From: RI-92 sp037384645 | GTDB lineage: Bacteria; Pseudomonadota; Gammaproteobacteria; UBA6429; Thiohalophilaceae | NCBI GenBank assembly: GCA_037384645.1 | Contig: JARRNT010000021.1 | Location: 1-64,000 of the forward strand | Length of the DNA stretch: 64,000 bases | Direction of reading: 5' to 3' | Part shown: one piece after another, positions 8,075-15,587 of the stretch | How the letters are laid out: every line of letters starts with the position of its first letter | Position numbering within the stretch: position 1 is the stretch's first letter | Made by a program: the position numbers and the translations under genes | The notes under the pieces: model-generated | What the model was told of the DNA's origin: nothing | The model's input: only the letters and a program-made list of their open reading frames with translations | Database searches by the model: none

Positions 8075-8581
8075 ATGGCAGCGTTTGATAGCTCAACCAG
8101 TACCGACGGTCTGCAGGAGCGTCTGGTTTCCATCCGTCGTGTCGCCAAGGTGGTAAAGGGTGGTCGTATTTTCGGTTTCTCCGCACTGACTGTCGTGGGC
8201 GATGGTGAAGGCCGGGTTGGTTTCGGTACCGGCAAGGCGCGTGAAGTCCCCGTGGCCATTCAAAAAGCCATGGAAGCTGCGCGAAAAAACCTGGTGGATG
8301 TGCAGCTGACCGAAGGTACCCTGCAGTATCCCATTACCGCCGAGCATGGTGCCGCCAAGGTTTACATGCAGCCGGCATCCGACGGTACCGGTGTTATTGC
8401 CGGCGGCCCAATGCGTGCTGTGTTCGACGTAGTCGGTGTCCACAACGTGCTGGCCAAATGTATCGGTACCAATAACCCGATCAATGTCGTACGCGCGACC
8501 ATCAAGGGCCTGGCCAACATGGCCTCACCCGATTCGGTTGCTGCCAAGCGTGGCTTGAGCGTTAAGGAAATTCTGGAATAA
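8075..8581 (+). CDS. rpsE: 30S ribosomal protein S5
   Basis: A 168-residue protein with the dsRBD-like N-terminal half (LVSIRRVAKVVKGGR, FGFSALTVVGDG) and the second conserved region NPINVVRATIKGLANM. S5 lines the mRNA entry channel and affects fidelity. rpmD follows after 4 bp. Confidence 0.97.
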   Translation: MAAFDSSTSTDGLQERLVSIRRVAKVVKGGRIFGFSALTVVGDGEGRVGFGTGKAREVPVAIQKAMEAARKNLVDVQLTEGTLQYPITAEHGAAKVYMQPASDGTGVIAGGPMRAVFDVVGVHNVLAKCIGTNNPINVVRATIKGLANMASPDSVAAKRGLSVKEILE

Positions 8582-8585
8582 GACC

Positions 8586-8771
8586 ATGGCCGATAAAAAA
8601 ATCAAAGTCACCCTGGTGCGTAGCGTAAATGGCCGTCTGGCCAAGCACAAAGCCTGTGTTGCCGGACTCGGTTTGCGTCGCATGCACCATACAGTCGAAG
8701 TGGAAGACACCCCCTGTACTCGCGGGATGATCAACAAGGTGTCTTATATGTTAAAGGTTGAGGAGAACTAG
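8586..8771 (+). CDS. rpmD: 50S ribosomal protein L30
   Basis: A 61-residue protein with the L30 pattern IKVTLVRSVNGRLAKHKACV and a C-terminus ending in VSYMLKVEEN. It is a peripheral large-subunit protein. It is separated by 2 bp from rplO and keeps the standard spc order. Confidence 0.95.
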   Translation: MADKKIKVTLVRSVNGRLAKHKACVAGLGLRRMHHTVEVEDTPCTRGMINKVSYMLKVEEN

Positions 8772-8773
8772 GC

Positions 8774-9208
8774 ATGTATCTGAATACCCTCAAACCCGCC
8801 GAAGGGTCCAAGTCTGCCGCCAAGCGCGTTGGTCGCGGTATCGGTTCCGGACTGGGTAAAACAGCTGGCCGTGGTCATAAAGGTCAGAAGTCGCGTGCCG
8901 GCGGTTTTCATAAGGTCGGTTTCGAAGGCGGTCAGATGCCGATGCAGCGTCGTCTGCCTAAGGTCGGCTTTCGTTCACGTATGGGCAAGACCACTGCAGA
9001 AGTGCGACTGCACGAACTCAACAAGCTTGAGGCCGATGTCGTTGATGTGAAAGCGCTGCAGGCAGCCAATATTATCAGTCGCAACATCAAGCGGGTGAAG
9101 GTCATGGCTGCAGGCAAAATCACCAAGGCAGTGACACTCAAGGGGATTAAAGTCACTCAGGGTGCGCGTGCAGCTATTGAAGCCGCTGGCGGCAAAATCG
9201 AAGCATAA
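8774..9208 (+). CDS. rplO: 50S ribosomal protein L15
   Basis: A 144-residue protein, the usual length. The glycine/lysine-rich N-terminal half (GRGIGSGLGKTAGRGHKGQK) threads through 23S rRNA; the C-terminal half is globular. The ATG follows the rpmD stop directly, with GAGGAG in the end of rpmD acting as ribosome-binding site. Confidence 0.97.
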   Translation: MYLNTLKPAEGSKSAAKRVGRGIGSGLGKTAGRGHKGQKSRAGGFHKVGFEGGQMPMQRRLPKVGFRSRMGKTTAEVRLHELNKLEADVVDVKALQAANIISRNIKRVKVMAAGKITKAVTLKGIKVTQGARAAIEAAGGKIEA

Positions 9209-9217
9209 GGAATAGAC

Positions 9218-10567
9218 GTGGCCACATCAAAAGGAGCAATTGCTGATGCATTGGCCGCCGGGCGTTTCACCGAGTTGCGTAAACGCCTGTTTTTCCTGGT
9301 TGGTGCCATCATCGTATTTCGGATCGGGTCGTTCATTACCGTCCCCGGTTTGAATATCGAGCGTCTGCACGAATTATTCGAGAAGCAGCAAAATACCATT
9401 CTCGGCCTGTTTAACATGTTCGGCGGTGGTGCCCTGGGACGCCTCTCGATCTTCGCGCTGGGCATCATGCCGTATATTTCGGCCTCGATTATTATCCAGT
9501 TGCTGACCAAGGTGCATCCCAAGCTGGAACAGCTGAGCAAGGAAGGTGACGCCGGCCGTCGTAAGATTACCCAGTACACCCGCTGGTTTACCCTGGTACT
9601 GGGTGTTTTCCAGTCTGTGGGTATTGCCAGTTATATGGTCAACCAGCAGGGTCTGGTGACTCTGGATACGCATACCTTTTACTTTACGACCATCGTCACC
9701 CTGGTCACGGGGACCATGTTCCTGATGTGGCTGGGCGAGCAGGTAACCGAGCGCGGTATCGGCAACGGTATCTCCATGATCATTTTCGCGGGGATCGTCT
9801 CCGGTATTCCACGGGCGATTAACAATACCCTGGAGCAGGTCAGTTCCGGTGCCCAGAGCATCAGTTTCGTCTTTGTACTGATTATCATGATGGTCCTGGT
9901 GGTCATGTTCGTGGTCTTTATGGAACGGGCCCAGCGGCGGATTACGGTCAATTACGCCAAGCGTCAGCAGGGGCGCAAGCTGTATGCTGCACAATCCTCG
10001 CATCTGCCGTTGAAGATCAATATGTCAGGTGTGATTCCGCCGATTTTCGCCTCCAGTTTGATCCTGTTTCCGGCAACCTTCGTCCAGTTTCTGGGCAAGA
10101 GCGGTGATGGCGGGGTCTGGGGCATATTTCAGGATATTGCGACCATGCTGTCGCCAGGTCAGCCGATCTATACCATCGCCTATGGTTTGCTGATCATATT
10201 CTTCTCGTTTTTCTATACCGCGTTAATGTTTGACCCGCGGGATACGGCAGACAACCTGAAACGCTCCGGGGCATTTATTCCGGGGATTCGCCCGGGCGAG
10301 CAGACTGCCAAGTATATCGATGGAATTCTGGGGCGGTTGACCTTTGTCGGTGCGATCTATGTCATGGCCGTGTGTATGCTGCCGGAATTTCTGATTATGT
10401 ACGGCGGCGCCCAGTTTTATTTCGGTGGCACCTCGTTGTTGATTATCGTGGTGGTAGTGATGGACTTCATGGCCCAGATGCAGGCCCACATGATGTCGCA
10501 CCAGTACGATGGGCTGATGAAAAAGGCCAATTTAAAAGGTCATGGTCGTAGCGGTTTGATGCGCTAA
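9218..10567 (+). CDS. secY: Protein translocase subunit SecY
   Basis: A 449-residue inner-membrane protein with ten hydrophobic segments, the pore of the Sec translocon. SecY signatures include FGGGALGRLSIFALGIMPYI, GNGISMIIFAGI and the cytosolic loop ERAQRRITVNYAKRQ. The start is GTG, preceded by AAGGAA. Its place after rplO and before rpmJ is the standard spc order. Function: moves unfolded proteins across and into the membrane with SecE/SecG and SecA or the ribosome. Confidence 0.97.
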   Translation: MATSKGAIADALAAGRFTELRKRLFFLVGAIIVFRIGSFITVPGLNIERLHELFEKQQNTILGLFNMFGGGALGRLSIFALGIMPYISASIIIQLLTKVHPKLEQLSKEGDAGRRKITQYTRWFTLVLGVFQSVGIASYMVNQQGLVTLDTHTFYFTTIVTLVTGTMFLMWLGEQVTERGIGNGISMIIFAGIVSGIPRAINNTLEQVSSGAQSISFVFVLIIMMVLVVMFVVFMERAQRRITVNYAKRQQGRKLYAAQSSHLPLKINMSGVIPPIFASSLILFPATFVQFLGKSGDGGVWGIFQDIATMLSPGQPIYTIAYGLLIIFFSFFYTALMFDPRDTADNLKRSGAFIPGIRPGEQTAKYIDGILGRLTFVGAIYVMAVCMLPEFLIMYGGAQFYFGGTSLLIIVVVVMDFMAQMQAHMMSHQYDGLMKKANLKGHGRSGLMR

Positions 10568-10597
10568 CGGTGTGGCCAAGCAGTCAGGAGAAATAGC

Positions 10598-10711
10598 ATG
10601 AAAGTTCGTGCGTCAGTAAAGAAGATTTGCCGCAATTGCAAGGTGATCCGCCGTAACGGTGTCGTTCGGGTTATCTGCAAGGATCCGCGGCACAAGCAGC
10701 GTCAGGGTTAA
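10598..10711 (+). CDS. rpmJ: 50S ribosomal protein L36
   Basis: A 37-residue protein starting MKVRASVKKICRNCKVI and ending KDPRHKQRQG, with the zinc-binding set C-x2-C ... C ... H. It is the last 50S protein of the spc block. The Shine-Dalgarno AGGAG lies 8 nt before the ATG. The cysteines mark the zinc-binding form of L36. Confidence 0.95.
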   Translation: MKVRASVKKICRNCKVIRRNGVVRVICKDPRHKQRQG

Positions 10712-10884
10712 ACGGTTGTTCCCATTATATGGGGACAGGCCGGCCTTTGCCTGCGGCAGCGATGCCCCGGCCAGGCGACCAAATCAGTGACTTATGGCTT
10801 GCGAGGACCGGGCGTAAACAGTAAAATGCACCGTTTTACGCGCTTCTGGCCTCACGGCTAAAAATGTTTAAGGAACAGTAACTT
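10712..10884 (+). promoter_or_regulatory. rpmJ-rpsM leader region, candidate S4-responsive structure
   Basis: This 173-bp gap is the longest in the ribosomal block and lies where enterics carry the S4-binding pseudoknot of the alpha operon. Two 5' arms, GCGTAAA (10812-10818) and GTAAAA (10821-10826), can pair with the same 3' arm TTTACGC (10835-10841), giving two mutually exclusive hairpins. That is what the sequence shows. That S4 binds here is inference from position; sequence identity to the E. coli leader is not obvious. No tRNA is seen. Confidence 0.3.
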
Positions 10885-11241
10885 ATGGCACGTATAGCAG
10901 GTATTAATATTCCTGATCACAAGCACGCGGAGATCGCCCTGACGGCGATTTACGGTATCGGTCGCACCCGCGCGCGGGATATCTGTGGAGCACTGGGCAT
11001 TGCCACCTCCACCAAGATCCAGGAACTGGACGATGACACCGTGGAGCGTCTGCGTGGCGAAGTCGCCAAGTACGCCGTGGAAGGTGACCTGCGTCGGGAA
11101 ATTTCCATGAATATCAAGCGGTTAATGGACCTCGGCTCCTATCGGGGCATGCGCCATCGCCGTGGATTACCGGTACGCGGTCAACGTACCAAAACGAATG
11201 CACGCACCCGTAAAGGGCCGCGTAAACTGGTTAAGAAATAA
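10885..11241 (+). CDS. rpsM: 30S ribosomal protein S13
   Basis: A 118-residue protein with MARIAGINIPDHKHAEIALT and the helix-two-turn-helix segment YGIGRTRARDIC; the basic tail (GLPVRGQRTKTNARTRKGP) reaches the P-site tRNA. It opens the alpha operon. The ribosome-binding site AAGGAACAG precedes the ATG. Confidence 0.97.
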   Translation: MARIAGINIPDHKHAEIALTAIYGIGRTRARDICGALGIATSTKIQELDDDTVERLRGEVAKYAVEGDLRREISMNIKRLMDLGSYRGMRHRRGLPVRGQRTKTNARTRKGPRKLVKK

Positions 11242-11254
11242 GGTTTAATATTCT

Positions 11255-11644
11255 ATGGCAGCTAAAGGCAACCGTACACGTAAGAAGGTTAAACGCGATG
11301 TCTCTGATGGCATTGCGCATATCCATGCGTCGTTCAATAACACCATCGTGACCATCACCGATCGCCAGGGTAATGCCCTGTGCTGGGCTACCTCCGGGGG
11401 CTCCGGTTTCCGTGGGTCACGCAAGAGTACCCCGTTCGCGGCCCAGGTGGCTGCTGAGCGTGCAGGGGAAAAGGCGCAGGAATATGGCATGAAGAACCTG
11501 GAAGTTTGCGTCAAGGGCCCGGGGCCCGGTCGCGAATCTGCTGTTCGAGCCCTGCATGCCAGGGGTTTTCGTATCACTAACATCTCGGATGTGACGCCGA
11601 TACCGCATAACGGTTGTCGTCCTCCGAAGAAACGTCGCGTTTAA
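11255..11644 (+). CDS. rpsK: 30S ribosomal protein S11
   Basis: A 129-residue protein, the family length, with IAHIHASFNNTIVTITDRQGN and the C-terminal signature DVTPIPHNGCRPPKKRRV. S11 lies on the 30S platform near the E-site codon. It is 13 bp after rpsM. Confidence 0.97.
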   Translation: MAAKGNRTRKKVKRDVSDGIAHIHASFNNTIVTITDRQGNALCWATSGGSGFRGSRKSTPFAAQVAAERAGEKAQEYGMKNLEVCVKGPGPGRESAVRALHARGFRITNISDVTPIPHNGCRPPKKRRV

Positions 11645-11658
11645 GCTGGAGGTCTGCC

Positions 11659-12285
11659 TTGGCTCGTTATACTGGTCCTGTTTGTCGTTTATGCCGTCGT
11701 GAAGGCGACAAGCTGTTTTTGAAGGGTGAAAAGTGCTTCAGCAGCAAATGTGCGATTGAAACGCGCCCGACACCGCCGGGTCAACATGGGGCCAAGCGTG
11801 GTCGCCTGTCCGACTACGCCGTGCAGTTGCGTGAGAAACAGAAATTACGTCGTATCTACGGCGTGCTTGAGAAGCAGTTCCGGTCCTATTACCAGAATGC
11901 GGATCGTCGCCGGGGGTCTACCGGTGATAACTTGCTGCAACTCCTGGAATCTCGCCTGGATACTGTGGTCTACCGTATGGGCTTTGGTGCTTCCCGGACT
12001 GAGGCGCGCCAGTTGATTCGCCATAATGCCATCACGCTGAACGGCAAGAAGGTGAATATCCCGTCAATGCAGTTGAAGCCGGGTGATGTCATTGCGGCAT
12101 CTGAGAAAGGCAAAAAGCAGCTGCGGGTGAAAACCGCGCTGGAAACTGCCGAGCAGCGCGGCATTGCCGACTGGCTGGAAGTGGATGTCAAAAATATGGA
12201 AGGCACCTTAAAGGCCTTGCCGGAGCGCAGCGATCTGCCATCCGACATCAACGAACACCTGGTTGTGGAGTTGTACTCCAAGTAA
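11659..12285 (+). CDS. rpsD: 30S ribosomal protein S4 (TTG start)
   Basis: The S4 N-terminus ARYTGPVCRLCRREG begins after a TTG at 11659, so the start is TTG, with CTGGAGG about 7 nt upstream; the frame is open 45 nt further back into rpsK but those codons do not look like S4. The product has 208 residues, two cysteine-containing N-terminal segments (CRLCRREG, KCFSSKC) and an S4 RNA-binding domain (LESRLDTVVYRMGFGASRTEARQLI, cited in part). S4 nucleates 30S assembly. A non-ATG start is consistent with tuned translation of this autoregulator. Confidence 0.95.
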   Translation: MARYTGPVCRLCRREGDKLFLKGEKCFSSKCAIETRPTPPGQHGAKRGRLSDYAVQLREKQKLRRIYGVLEKQFRSYYQNADRRRGSTGDNLLQLLESRLDTVVYRMGFGASRTEARQLIRHNAITLNGKKVNIPSMQLKPGDVIAASEKGKKQLRVKTALETAEQRGIADWLEVDVKNMEGTLKALPERSDLPSDINEHLVVELYSK

Positions 12286-12298
12286 ACCGGATTTTAGC

Positions 12299-12322
12299 GG
12301 GCCCGTGCCATGGCGCGGGCCC
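12299..12322 (+). promoter_or_regulatory. Strong GC hairpin between rpsD and rpoA
   Basis: GGGCCCG (12299-12305) pairs with CGGGCCC (12316-12322), and the inner bases can extend the stem. No U-run follows (TGAACCAATT), so it is not a classic terminator. It may slow RNA decay or attenuate between the two genes, adjusting rpoA relative to ribosomal proteins; this is inference. Confidence 0.45.
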
Positions 12323-12354
12323 TGAACCAATTATTAACATGAAGAGGGCGTTTC

Positions 12355-13356
12355 ATGCAGGGATCCGTCTCAGACTTTCTGAAACCACGAATTGTTGACG
12401 TCCAGTCAATTAGTGATACGCATGCGCGTGTCGTCCTGGAACCGCTCGAGCGCGGCTTCGGACATACGCTGGGCAATGCATTACGTCGTATTCTGCTGTC
12501 TTCCATGACAGGCTGTGCCGTTGTTGAGGCCGAAATCGAAGGCGTATTGCACGAGTACACCTCCATTGAGGGCGTACAGGAGGATGTGGTTGAAATTCTG
12601 TTGAATCTCAAAGGTGTGGCTATCCGCATGGAAGGCGCACCGGAAGCCACCCTGACCCTGAACAAAAAAGGCCCGGGACCGGTTACCGCCGGTGATATTT
12701 CTACCGACCATAACGTGGAAATTATCAATCCGGAGCACGTCATTGCCAACCTGACCAAGTCTGGTGAACTCAACATGGTGTTGAAAGTTTGCCGTGGTCG
12801 CGGTTATGAGCCGGCAAGTGCCCGTCGCGGTGATGATGAAGAGGATCGTCCGATTGGCCGTTTGCAGATTGACGCCAGCTTCAGCCCGCTCCGTCGCGTG
12901 GCCTACGTGGTCGACAGCGCCCGTGTGGAACAGCGCACCGACCTGGATAAACTGATTATCGACCTGGAGACCAACGGTACCATCGACCCGGAAGGGGCGA
13001 TTCGTACTGCCGCTACCATTCTCCAGGACCAGCTGTCTGCCTTCGTGGACCTCGCCGGCAAACAGGAAGAAGAGACCCAGGCCGCCGAGCCGGAAGTCGA
13101 TCCGATCCTGTTGCGCCCGGTGGACGACCTGGAGCTGACCGTGCGTTCCGCCAACTGCCTCAAGGCAGAGCAGATTTACTACATTGGCGATTTGATCCAG
13201 CGCACCGAAGTGGAGTTACTCAAGACCCCGAACCTGGGCAAGAAGTCCCTGACCGAAATCAAGGACGTCCTGGCCTCGCGTGGGCTGTCACTGGGTATGC
13301 GCCTGGAAAACTGGCCGCCGGCAAGTCTCAAAGACAAGACCAATTCCGCGGCATAA
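12355..13356 (+). CDS. rpoA: DNA-directed RNA polymerase subunit alpha
   Basis: A 333-residue protein. The N-terminal domain (about 1-235) carries ARVVLEPLERGFGHTLGNALRRILLSSM (cited in part), used for dimerisation and beta/beta' assembly. An acidic linker (EEETQAAEPEVD) leads to the C-terminal domain with LRPVDDLELTVRSANCLKAE and NLGKKSLTEIKDVL, which binds UP elements and activators. It follows rpsD and precedes rplQ as usual. Confidence 0.98.
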   Translation: MQGSVSDFLKPRIVDVQSISDTHARVVLEPLERGFGHTLGNALRRILLSSMTGCAVVEAEIEGVLHEYTSIEGVQEDVVEILLNLKGVAIRMEGAPEATLTLNKKGPGPVTAGDISTDHNVEIINPEHVIANLTKSGELNMVLKVCRGRGYEPASARRGDDEEDRPIGRLQIDASFSPLRRVAYVVDSARVEQRTDLDKLIIDLETNGTIDPEGAIRTAATILQDQLSAFVDLAGKQEEETQAAEPEVDPILLRPVDDLELTVRSANCLKAEQIYYIGDLIQRTEVELLKTPNLGKKSLTEIKDVLASRGLSLGMRLENWPPASLKDKTNSAA

Positions 13357-13388
13357 ACTGAAAAGCATTTGAATTAAGGGTTAAGACC

Positions 13389-13784
13389 ATGCGTCATCGT
13401 GAAAGTGGCAGAAAGCTCAATCGTAACAGTTCTCATCGCAAGGCGATGTTTCGTAACATGGCGGCCTCGTTGCTCGAGCACGAACTGATCAAGACTACCT
13501 TGCCGAAGGCCAAGGAACTGCGTCGTGTCGCTGAGCCGCTGATTACGCTCGGCAAGAAAGACAACGTGGCTAACCGCCGCCTGGCGTTCAATCGTCTGCG
13601 TGATCGTGACGTGGTCAGCAAACTGTTCAACGAACTGGGACCACGCTATGAAGCCCGTCCTGGCGGTTATTTGCGTATTCTCAAGTGTGGATTCCGCAGT
13701 GGCGACAATGCACCGATGGCGATCGTGGAACTGGTGGATCGACCGGCCGAAGGGGAAGTCACCAGCACAGCCAGCGAGAAATAA
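13389..13784 (+). CDS. rplQ: 50S ribosomal protein L17
   Basis: A 131-residue protein with MRHRESGRKLNRNSSHRKAM and the conserved pair HELIKTTLPKAKELRR. L17 sits near the tunnel exit. It is the last gene of the alpha operon and is followed by an intrinsic terminator 23 bp downstream. Confidence 0.97.
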   Translation: MRHRESGRKLNRNSSHRKAMFRNMAASLLEHELIKTTLPKAKELRRVAEPLITLGKKDNVANRRLAFNRLRDRDVVSKLFNELGPRYEARPGGYLRILKCGFRSGDNAPMAIVELVDRPAEGEVTSTASEK

Positions 13785-13806
13785 GCACGATACAGTCGTA
13801 TTGTAC

Positions 13807-13833
13807 AAAGCCGGGCATTGCCCGGCTTTTTTT
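13807..13833 (+). terminator. Intrinsic terminator of the alpha operon
   Basis: AAAGCCGGGC (13807-13816) pairs with GCCCGGCTTT (13820-13829) across a 3-nt loop and is followed by an eight-T run. This is a textbook rho-independent terminator and closes the 13.8-kb ribosomal block. Confidence 0.93.
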
Positions 13834-13847
13834 ATGTCGGAATACTC

Positions 13848-14795
13848 ATGTGCAGGCTAGTTAAACGGATCTTTCAATCACGTCTGTTGTTTGTCCTCTC
13901 TCTGGCGGCGATCTTTTATGGCCTGTTTCTGGTTCCAAATGATCACCAGGCCGGTCGTGCCTGGACAGAGATCTGGAACCTGGGGCATATCGGTGCGTTT
14001 TTTATCATCTGGACGTTTGTGTTTAACCTGTTTCCACGTTTCTCACGCCTTTCGCTGTTTCAGCTTTTCGTGCTGGTCATCGTGTCAACCCTGGTGCTGG
14101 CGGAGCTCATCGAAATCGTCCAGGGCTGGATCGGGCGGGATAATGAATGGCAGGATGTCTGGGACAGTAGTGTCGGTGCCCTGTTAGCGTTCGCCCTGTG
14201 TGCGCCGCAACTGCAGACGTTGTCGCGCTGGCCGCGCATGGCCTGGCGGGTCATTGCCCTGAGCGCGCTGGTGGCCGTGCCCTGGATAGTCTGGAGCAAC
14301 CTGGCGGATGTGGTCATCATGAATCGCCAGTTTCCGGTGCTGGATAATTTTAAAACGCCGTTTGAGCTGACGCGCTGGCGCGGCGACCGGGCAGGCATTG
14401 CCGTGCAGGCGCCTGCCGGACAACATCCCTATCTGGCCGTGCAGTTTCGGCCAGGCCAGTATTCCACGGTCAAGCTTAAATATTTTCATCGCGACTGGCA
14501 GGGATACCAGCAGCTGATTCTGGATGTGGTGAACCCGGAAACCCGCGCCTACCGTGTCATTTTGCGGATTCACGACCGCTGGCACAGGCAACATCATTTT
14601 GCCCTCAGTGATCGATTCAACCGGGCGATCATACTTAAACCGGGATATCAGCGCATCGTGGTCGCCTTATCGGATGTGGCGCATGCGCCAAAAACCCGCA
14701 GGATGGACATGCAGCACCTGGAAGCGCTGGAGCTGTTTACCATGGATTCAAACGTCTATCATCAGTTAGATATTCAGCGAATCTTTCTGGAGTAG
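13848..14795 (+). CDS. VanZ-like membrane protein with C-terminal beta-rich domain
   Basis: The frame opens at 13818, but that lies inside the terminator hairpin; ATG 13848 (MCRLVKRIFQS) gives 315 residues. Residues 10-150 hold about four transmembrane segments and VanZ-family features (WNLGHIGAFF, then ELIEIVQGWIGRDNEWQDVWDSSVGALL), with the conserved E..Q...R....D....N/S..G pattern. After a further transmembrane segment, the last 140 residues are soluble and beta-rich and resemble a carbohydrate-binding-like fold (weak, by pattern only). The role is unknown; VanZ relatives act at the envelope, in glycopeptide or lipoteichoic contexts. Transcription is separate from rplQ, and the next gene begins 3 bp on. 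Confidence 0.7.
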   Translation: MCRLVKRIFQSRLLFVLSLAAIFYGLFLVPNDHQAGRAWTEIWNLGHIGAFFIIWTFVFNLFPRFSRLSLFQLFVLVIVSTLVLAELIEIVQGWIGRDNEWQDVWDSSVGALLAFALCAPQLQTLSRWPRMAWRVIALSALVAVPWIVWSNLADVVIMNRQFPVLDNFKTPFELTRWRGDRAGIAVQAPAGQHPYLAVQFRPGQYSTVKLKYFHRDWQGYQQLILDVVNPETRAYRVILRIHDRWHRQHHFALSDRFNRAIILKPGYQRIVVALSDVAHAPKTRRMDMQHLEALELFTMDSNVYHQLDIQRIFLE

Positions 14796-14798
14796 GGT

Positions 14799-15542
14799 TT
14801 GATTTATTTGTATACCGACTTTGGTTGGGCCGGTCCCTATGTCGGCGAGATGAAGGCCGTGATCGCGCGTGCGCTACCGGATACCAGTTTCATTGATTTG
14901 ATGCATGATGCCCCCGAATTTAATGCCCGGGCCAGTGCCTATCTGCTGGCAGCGCTGGCCAGACAATTTCATACCGGCGATATCTGCCTGGCCGTAGTCG
15001 ATCCGGGCGTGGGACAGCCTGACCGACGTGCATTGCTAATGGAGGCCGACGGCATATTCTATGTAGGCCCGGATAACGGTCTGTTCGCAATGATTGCCCG
15101 TCGCGCAGGGCAATGTCACTGCGATGAAATCCTGTGGCAGCCAGCAAACTGTTCCGACAGTTTCCATGGGCGGGATATCTTTGCCCCGGTTGTTACCCGG
15201 TTACAGGCAGGTCGAACCATCGAAACCCGGGCAGTCACGACTGACAGCCTGGTCGGCATGGATTATCCCGATCAGCTTGCTGAAATCATCTATATTGATC
15301 ACTACGGAAATCTTGTCACTGGGCTGGATGGTGCAAACCTGCCGACCCGGACGGCGCTGCACGTATCAGGGCGCCAGCTCCGGCAGGCGCGAACTTTCGC
15401 CAGCGTAGCCGAAGGTAATGTATTCTGGTACGTCAATTCCATGGGACTGGTGGAGATTTCAGCCAACCGTGATAACGCTGCCGAGCGACTGGGTCTGGAG
15501 ATTGGTTCAACCGTTGAAATTGTGCAGCAAGCACAACCGTGA
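14799..15542 (+). CDS. S-adenosyl-L-methionine hydrolase (hydroxide adenosyltransferase, DUF62 family)
   Basis: A 247-residue protein from a TTG start placed 3 nt after the previous stop. The N-terminus IYLYTDFGWAGPYVGEMKAV, VDPGVG (about 68-73), GPDNGLF and FHGRDIFAPV are the signature blocks of the SAM hydroxide adenosyltransferase / fluorinase superfamily (DUF62). The hydroxide-using members cleave SAM to adenosine and methionine. The aspartate in YTDFG and the GPDNG block are at the active site. Close spacing to the VanZ-like gene suggests cotranscription but no evident shared role. Confidence 0.85.
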   Translation: MIYLYTDFGWAGPYVGEMKAVIARALPDTSFIDLMHDAPEFNARASAYLLAALARQFHTGDICLAVVDPGVGQPDRRALLMEADGIFYVGPDNGLFAMIARRAGQCHCDEILWQPANCSDSFHGRDIFAPVVTRLQAGRTIETRAVTTDSLVGMDYPDQLAEIIYIDHYGNLVTGLDGANLPTRTALHVSGRQLRQARTFASVAEGNVFWYVNSMGLVEISANRDNAAERLGLEIGSTVEIVQQAQP

Positions 15543-15587
15543 ATATTGTTAAATTTACACGTTCAAACCTGCAGAGCTACAAATGAA

